DNA from: Stenotrophomonas rhizophila
GTDB lineage: Bacteria; Pseudomonadota; Gammaproteobacteria; Xanthomonadales; Xanthomonadaceae
Assembly: GCF_001704155.1 (NCBI RefSeq)
Contig: NZ_CP016294.1
Location: 2,973,501-3,037,500, forward strand
Reading direction: 5' to 3'
DNA: 64,000 bases
The position numbers and the translations under genes were made by a program. Below are positions 61,678 through 64,000 of the stretch, piece by piece (position 1 is the first letter of the stretch; each line of letters opens with the position of its first letter). Under the pieces are notes generated by a model. That model searched no databases, had not been told where the DNA came from, and saw only the letters and a program-made list of their open reading frames with translations.

Positions 61678-62148
61678 TCACGCGCGGTGATACGGATGGT
61701 TGGCCAGCATCGCCGCTGCGCGATACAGCTGTTCGGCCACCACCAGCCGCACCAGCATGTGCGGCAGGGTGAGCGGGCCGATCGACCACTTCTCGTCGGC
61801 CAGCGCCGATACCTCCGGCGAATGCCCTTCCGGGCCGCCAATCAGGAACGCCAGGTCCCTGCCCTGCCCGCGCCAGTGCTCCAGGCGCTGCGCCAGCTGC
61901 TCGGAGCTGAGTTGCTTCCCCGGTACATCCAGCGCCACCACATACGCGTTCTTGGGCAGCGCGGCGATCACCCGCTTGCCTTCGTCCTCGGTGGCGCGAC
62001 GCGCATCGCGTCCCTTGCCACGCAGGCCCGGCTCGATTTCCACCAGCTCGAACGGCAACCAGTGCGAGAGCCGCTTCTGGTACTCGGCAAAACCCTGCGC
62101 CACCCAGCTGGGCGCGCGTTCACCGGTGGCGATCAGCCTGGCTTTCAT
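61678..62148 (-). CDS. rlmH: 23S rRNA pseudouridine1915 N3-methyltransferase RlmH
   Basis: RlmH is a SPOUT-class methyltransferase of 156 residues (E. coli 155) that modifies pseudouridine 1915 of 23S rRNA. IGGPEGHSPEVSALADEKWSIGPLTLPHMLVRLVVAEQLYRA and NHPYHR at the end are nearly invariant. AAGGAG lies 7 nt upstream of the chosen ATG; another ATG two codons earlier sits too close. It is the last gene of the holA-nadD-rsfS-rlmH operon. Confidence 0.97.
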   Translation of the reverse strand: MKARLIATGERAPSWVAQGFAEYQKRLSHWLPFELVEIEPGLRGKGRDARRATEDEGKRVIAALPKNAYVVALDVPGKQLSSEQLAQRLEHWRGQGRDLAFLIGGPEGHSPEVSALADEKWSIGPLTLPHMLVRLVVAEQLYRAAAMLANHPYHRA

Positions 62149-62166
62149 CGTCATGCTCCTTCAAAT

Positions 62167-62194
62167 GACAACGGCGCCACCCGGCGCCGTTGTC
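62167..62194. repeat. 12-bp hairpin between rsfS and rlmH
   Basis: GACAACGGCGCC-ACCC-GGCGCCGTTGTC is a perfect inverted repeat in the 65-bp gap. It may adjust expression between the two genes. Confidence 0.6.
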
Positions 62195-62213
62195 GTCACC
62201 ACGTGCGCAACGC

Positions 62214-62609
62214 TCAGCGCGCAGCGTAGTCGTCTTCTTCGTCGCCCTCGTCGAGCAGGCTCGGCGGCTGGTCGCCCACCGTCCACAGGCGCTCCAGCGC
62301 GTAGAACTCGCGCACGCGCGGCAGCATCACATGCACCAGCACGTCGCCCAGGTCAACCAGCACCCACTCGGCTTCGCGCTCGCCTTCCACGCCCAGCGGC
62401 ATCATGCCGAGGTTCTTGGCGAACTTGACCACTTCGTCGGCAATCGACTTGACGTGGCGGCTGGAGGTGCCCGAGGCGATCACCATGAAATCGGTGACGC
62501 TGGACTTGCCGATCACGTCGATCTCGACCACGTCCCTGGCCTTCAGTTCTTCGGTGGCCTGGCGCACGCACTCCAGCAGCTGCTGGGTGGACGGTGCCGG
62601 GTTCGGCAT
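62214..62609 (-). CDS. rsfS: Ribosomal silencing factor RsfS
   Basis: RsfS binds ribosomal protein uL14 and blocks subunit joining when nutrients run low. The core runs ARDVVEIDVIGKSSVTDFMVIASGTSSRHVKSIADEVV and EAEWVLVDLGDVLVHVMLPRVREFYALERLW. I take the ATG giving MPNPAPSTQQ because AAGG lies 5 nt before it; a TTG 39 nt upstream (MSDQAQPQTIKVT) keeps the frame and could be the true start, giving 144 residues. Confidence 0.93.
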   Translation of the reverse strand: MPNPAPSTQQLLECVRQATEELKARDVVEIDVIGKSSVTDFMVIASGTSSRHVKSIADEVVKFAKNLGMMPLGVEGEREAEWVLVDLGDVLVHVMLPRVREFYALERLWTVGDQPPSLLDEGDEEDDYAAR

Positions 62610-62706
62610 GGTGACCTTGATGGTCTGGGGCTGGGCTTGGTCGCTCAAAGCAGGGAGACTCGATAAATGTGGGGCCGATTATACGGGGCGGAGGAGCTGA
62701 ACGTGT

Positions 62707-63372
62707 TCACGGCGTAGGGACCCCGTACAGGCCATGGCGGGCGATGTAATCGGCGACCGGCGGTGGCAGGAGCCCGCGCCAGTCCCCGTCGGCGGCGATC
62801 CGCTCCCGCACGGCCGTGGCGGATTCGTTGCGCAGGGGGGCGTGCAGGCGCAACACGCGCCCTGCGGGGGCGCTGAACAGCGCCTTGTCGGTGTCTGCCC
62901 AACGCCCCTCCAGCGTCTGCTGCAGCGGGGCCGGCAGGGCCTGCTCCAGCGAGCTTCCCGGGCGGTCGGCCACGATGAAGTGCGCCAGCTCGAACAGGTC
63001 CTCCCACTGGTGCCAGCTGGGCAGGCCCAGCAGGCTGTCGGCGCCTACCAGCCAGGCGATGGGCTGGCGCGGGCCCAACTCGGCACGCAGCTCGCGCAGC
63101 GTGTCGACGGTGTAGGAAGGGGTCGCCGGCTGGCGCTGGGCGCGTTCCAGCTCGCGCCGGTCCAGCAGCAGTCCCGGCTCATCGCCGATCGCCAGCGCCA
63201 GCATCTCCGCCCGCTGGGCGGCATTCGCACCGGGGGCCTGCCGGTGCGGCGGATCGGCCGCCGGCAGCAGGCGCACCGCGACCTGCAACTGGTCGCGCGC
63301 CGCCCGCGCGATGGCCAGGTGCCCCAGGTGCACGGGGTCGAAGGTTCCACCGTAATGGATGCGCAGGCCCAC
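62707..63372 (-). CDS. nadD: Nicotinate-nucleotide adenylyltransferase
   Basis: NadD joins nicotinate mononucleotide to ATP in NAD synthesis. The 221-residue protein starts at a GTG (VGLRIHYGGTFDPVHLGHLA) and has the nucleotidyltransferase motif GGTFDPVHLGH; the C-terminal ISSTxIR motif is changed to SATAVRERI. It begins 5 nt after the holA stop. Confidence 0.96.
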   Translation of the reverse strand: MGLRIHYGGTFDPVHLGHLAIARAARDQLQVAVRLLPAADPPHRQAPGANAAQRAEMLALAIGDEPGLLLDRRELERAQRQPATPSYTVDTLRELRAELGPRQPIAWLVGADSLLGLPSWHQWEDLFELAHFIVADRPGSSLEQALPAPLQQTLEGRWADTDKALFSAPAGRVLRLHAPLRNESATAVRERIAADGDWRGLLPPPVADYIARHGLYGVPTP

Positions 63373-63377
63373 GGGGC

Positions 63378-64000
63378 TCAGGCGCGCGCGAGCAGGCGTA
63401 CCGCGCGCGCTTCGGCCACGGCCACCAGCAGCCGCTCCAGGCCCAGCCAGGCATCGCCGTCGGCGCGCCCCTTGGCCATGCGGTCCACCAGCCCGGCCTC
63501 AGCGACGAAGCGCTCCCAGCGTTTGGCTTCCGGGTGCCGCTGCAGCGCGCGTTTGAACGGCGCCTGGCGCGATTCCCAGATGCCGCGGCTCTTCATTTCG
63601 GCCGCCAGGTTGCCACCGCGCACCTGCACCCTGGCCAGCGCGGCGGTGGACAGCATCTCGCGGATCACCATCGGCATCAGCGCGGCCACCGCCTCGCCTT
63701 CGCCGCGCAGCCCGGCCAGCATGCGCAGCACCGCCGCCGGTTGCCCGGAGAACGTGGCTTCCAGCAGGCGGAACACGTCGTAGCGGGCGGCGTCGGCCAC
63801 CAGCGATTCCATGGTGTCCACATTCAGGGTCTGGCCACTGGCCAGCAGCGCCAGCTTGTCGATTTCCTGCGCGGCCGCCAGCAGGTTGCCCTCCACCCGC
63901 TCGGCCAGCCGCTGCACGGCGGCCGGGTCCGCGCGCAGGCCCTGCTGGCGCAGGCGGCGTTCGATCCAGTCCGGCAGCTCGTGCGGCTTGATCGCCCAGG
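63378..64000 (-). CDS. holA: DNA polymerase III subunit delta, C-terminal part (cut by window edge)
   Basis: The delta subunit opens the beta clamp in the clamp loader. About 207 C-terminal residues are visible: the domain containing ERVEGNLLAAAQEIDKLALLA and the C-terminal collar helices with FKRALQRHPEAKRW. The 5' part is outside the window. The order holA-nadD-rsfS-rlmH is the standard one. Confidence 0.92.
   Translation of the reverse strand, partial: WAIKPHELPDWIERRLRQQGLRADPAAVQRLAERVEGNLLAAAQEIDKLALLASGQTLNVDTMESLVADAARYDVFRLLEATFSGQPAAVLRMLAGLRGEGEAVAALMPMVIREMLSTAALARVQVRGGNLAAEMKSRGIWESRQAPFKRALQRHPEAKRWERFVAEAGLVDRMAKGRADGDAWLGLERLLVAVAEARAVRLLARA

Overview
The window is about 64 kb of high-GC bacterial chromosome from a gammaproteobacterium of the Xanthomonadaceae, most likely Stenotrophomonas or a close relative. 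The main reasons are the gene content (TonB-dependent receptors beside secreted peptidases, ApbC, DUF3025, RraB), frequent GTG/TTG starts, and hairpins whose ends read GTAG...CTAC, which resemble the SMAG repeats known from Stenotrophomonas maltophilia. This assignment is inferred from the sequence alone. There is no sign of a prophage, insertion sequence, integron or CRISPR array; the window is mostly core chromosome with one accessory-type cluster.

Layout. 1-11 kb: aroC/prmB, SCO1-psd, rraB, an MltD-like lytic transglycosylase, a HerA-like ATPase, greB, DUF3025-rimO, and a dienelactone hydrolase-HIT-small membrane protein operon. 11-24 kb: dcd and apbC, then a secreted-protein block with a TonB-dependent receptor, an S9 prolyl-oligopeptidase-type enzyme, a CrtI-like oxidoreductase and two tandem M13 metallopeptidase-family proteins, the second of which has lost a zinc ligand. 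24-33 kb: saccharopine-dehydrogenase/DUF4166 protein, rhomboid protease, alkyltransferase-like protein plus an EamA transporter, glutathione reductase, a DUF418 membrane protein, slyD, and two NlpC/P60 hydrolases separated by a strong Clp/CRP-type site.

33-40.6 kb holds the most notable locus: a complete functional-amyloid operon, fapABCDEF, read on the minus strand. It has a near-consensus sigma-54 (-24/-12) promoter just upstream of fapA, and a GAFTGA-type sigma-54 activator gene converges on it from the far end. FapC carries a 4-residue-period Thr/Asp/Ile repeat and four amyloid-type repeats and has no cysteine.

40.6-64 kb: a dicarboxylate symporter, a lipoprotein alkaline phosphatase, tilS, xseB-ispA, DUF4870, pmbA/darP (divergent), the conserved maf-rng-yhdP-tldD order, a SIMPL protein, a TonB-like transducer beside its likely receptor, tRNA-Asn, and holA-nadD-rsfS-rlmH, where holA is cut by the window edge.

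Beyond genes, two ~130-140 bp intergenic elements (34311-34430 and 46402-46541) lie between convergent genes. They share a layout of interleaved inverted repeats, but several paired stems differ in sequence while keeping their pairing. This covariation pattern suggests a conserved structured element and is the best candidate here for something not well described.
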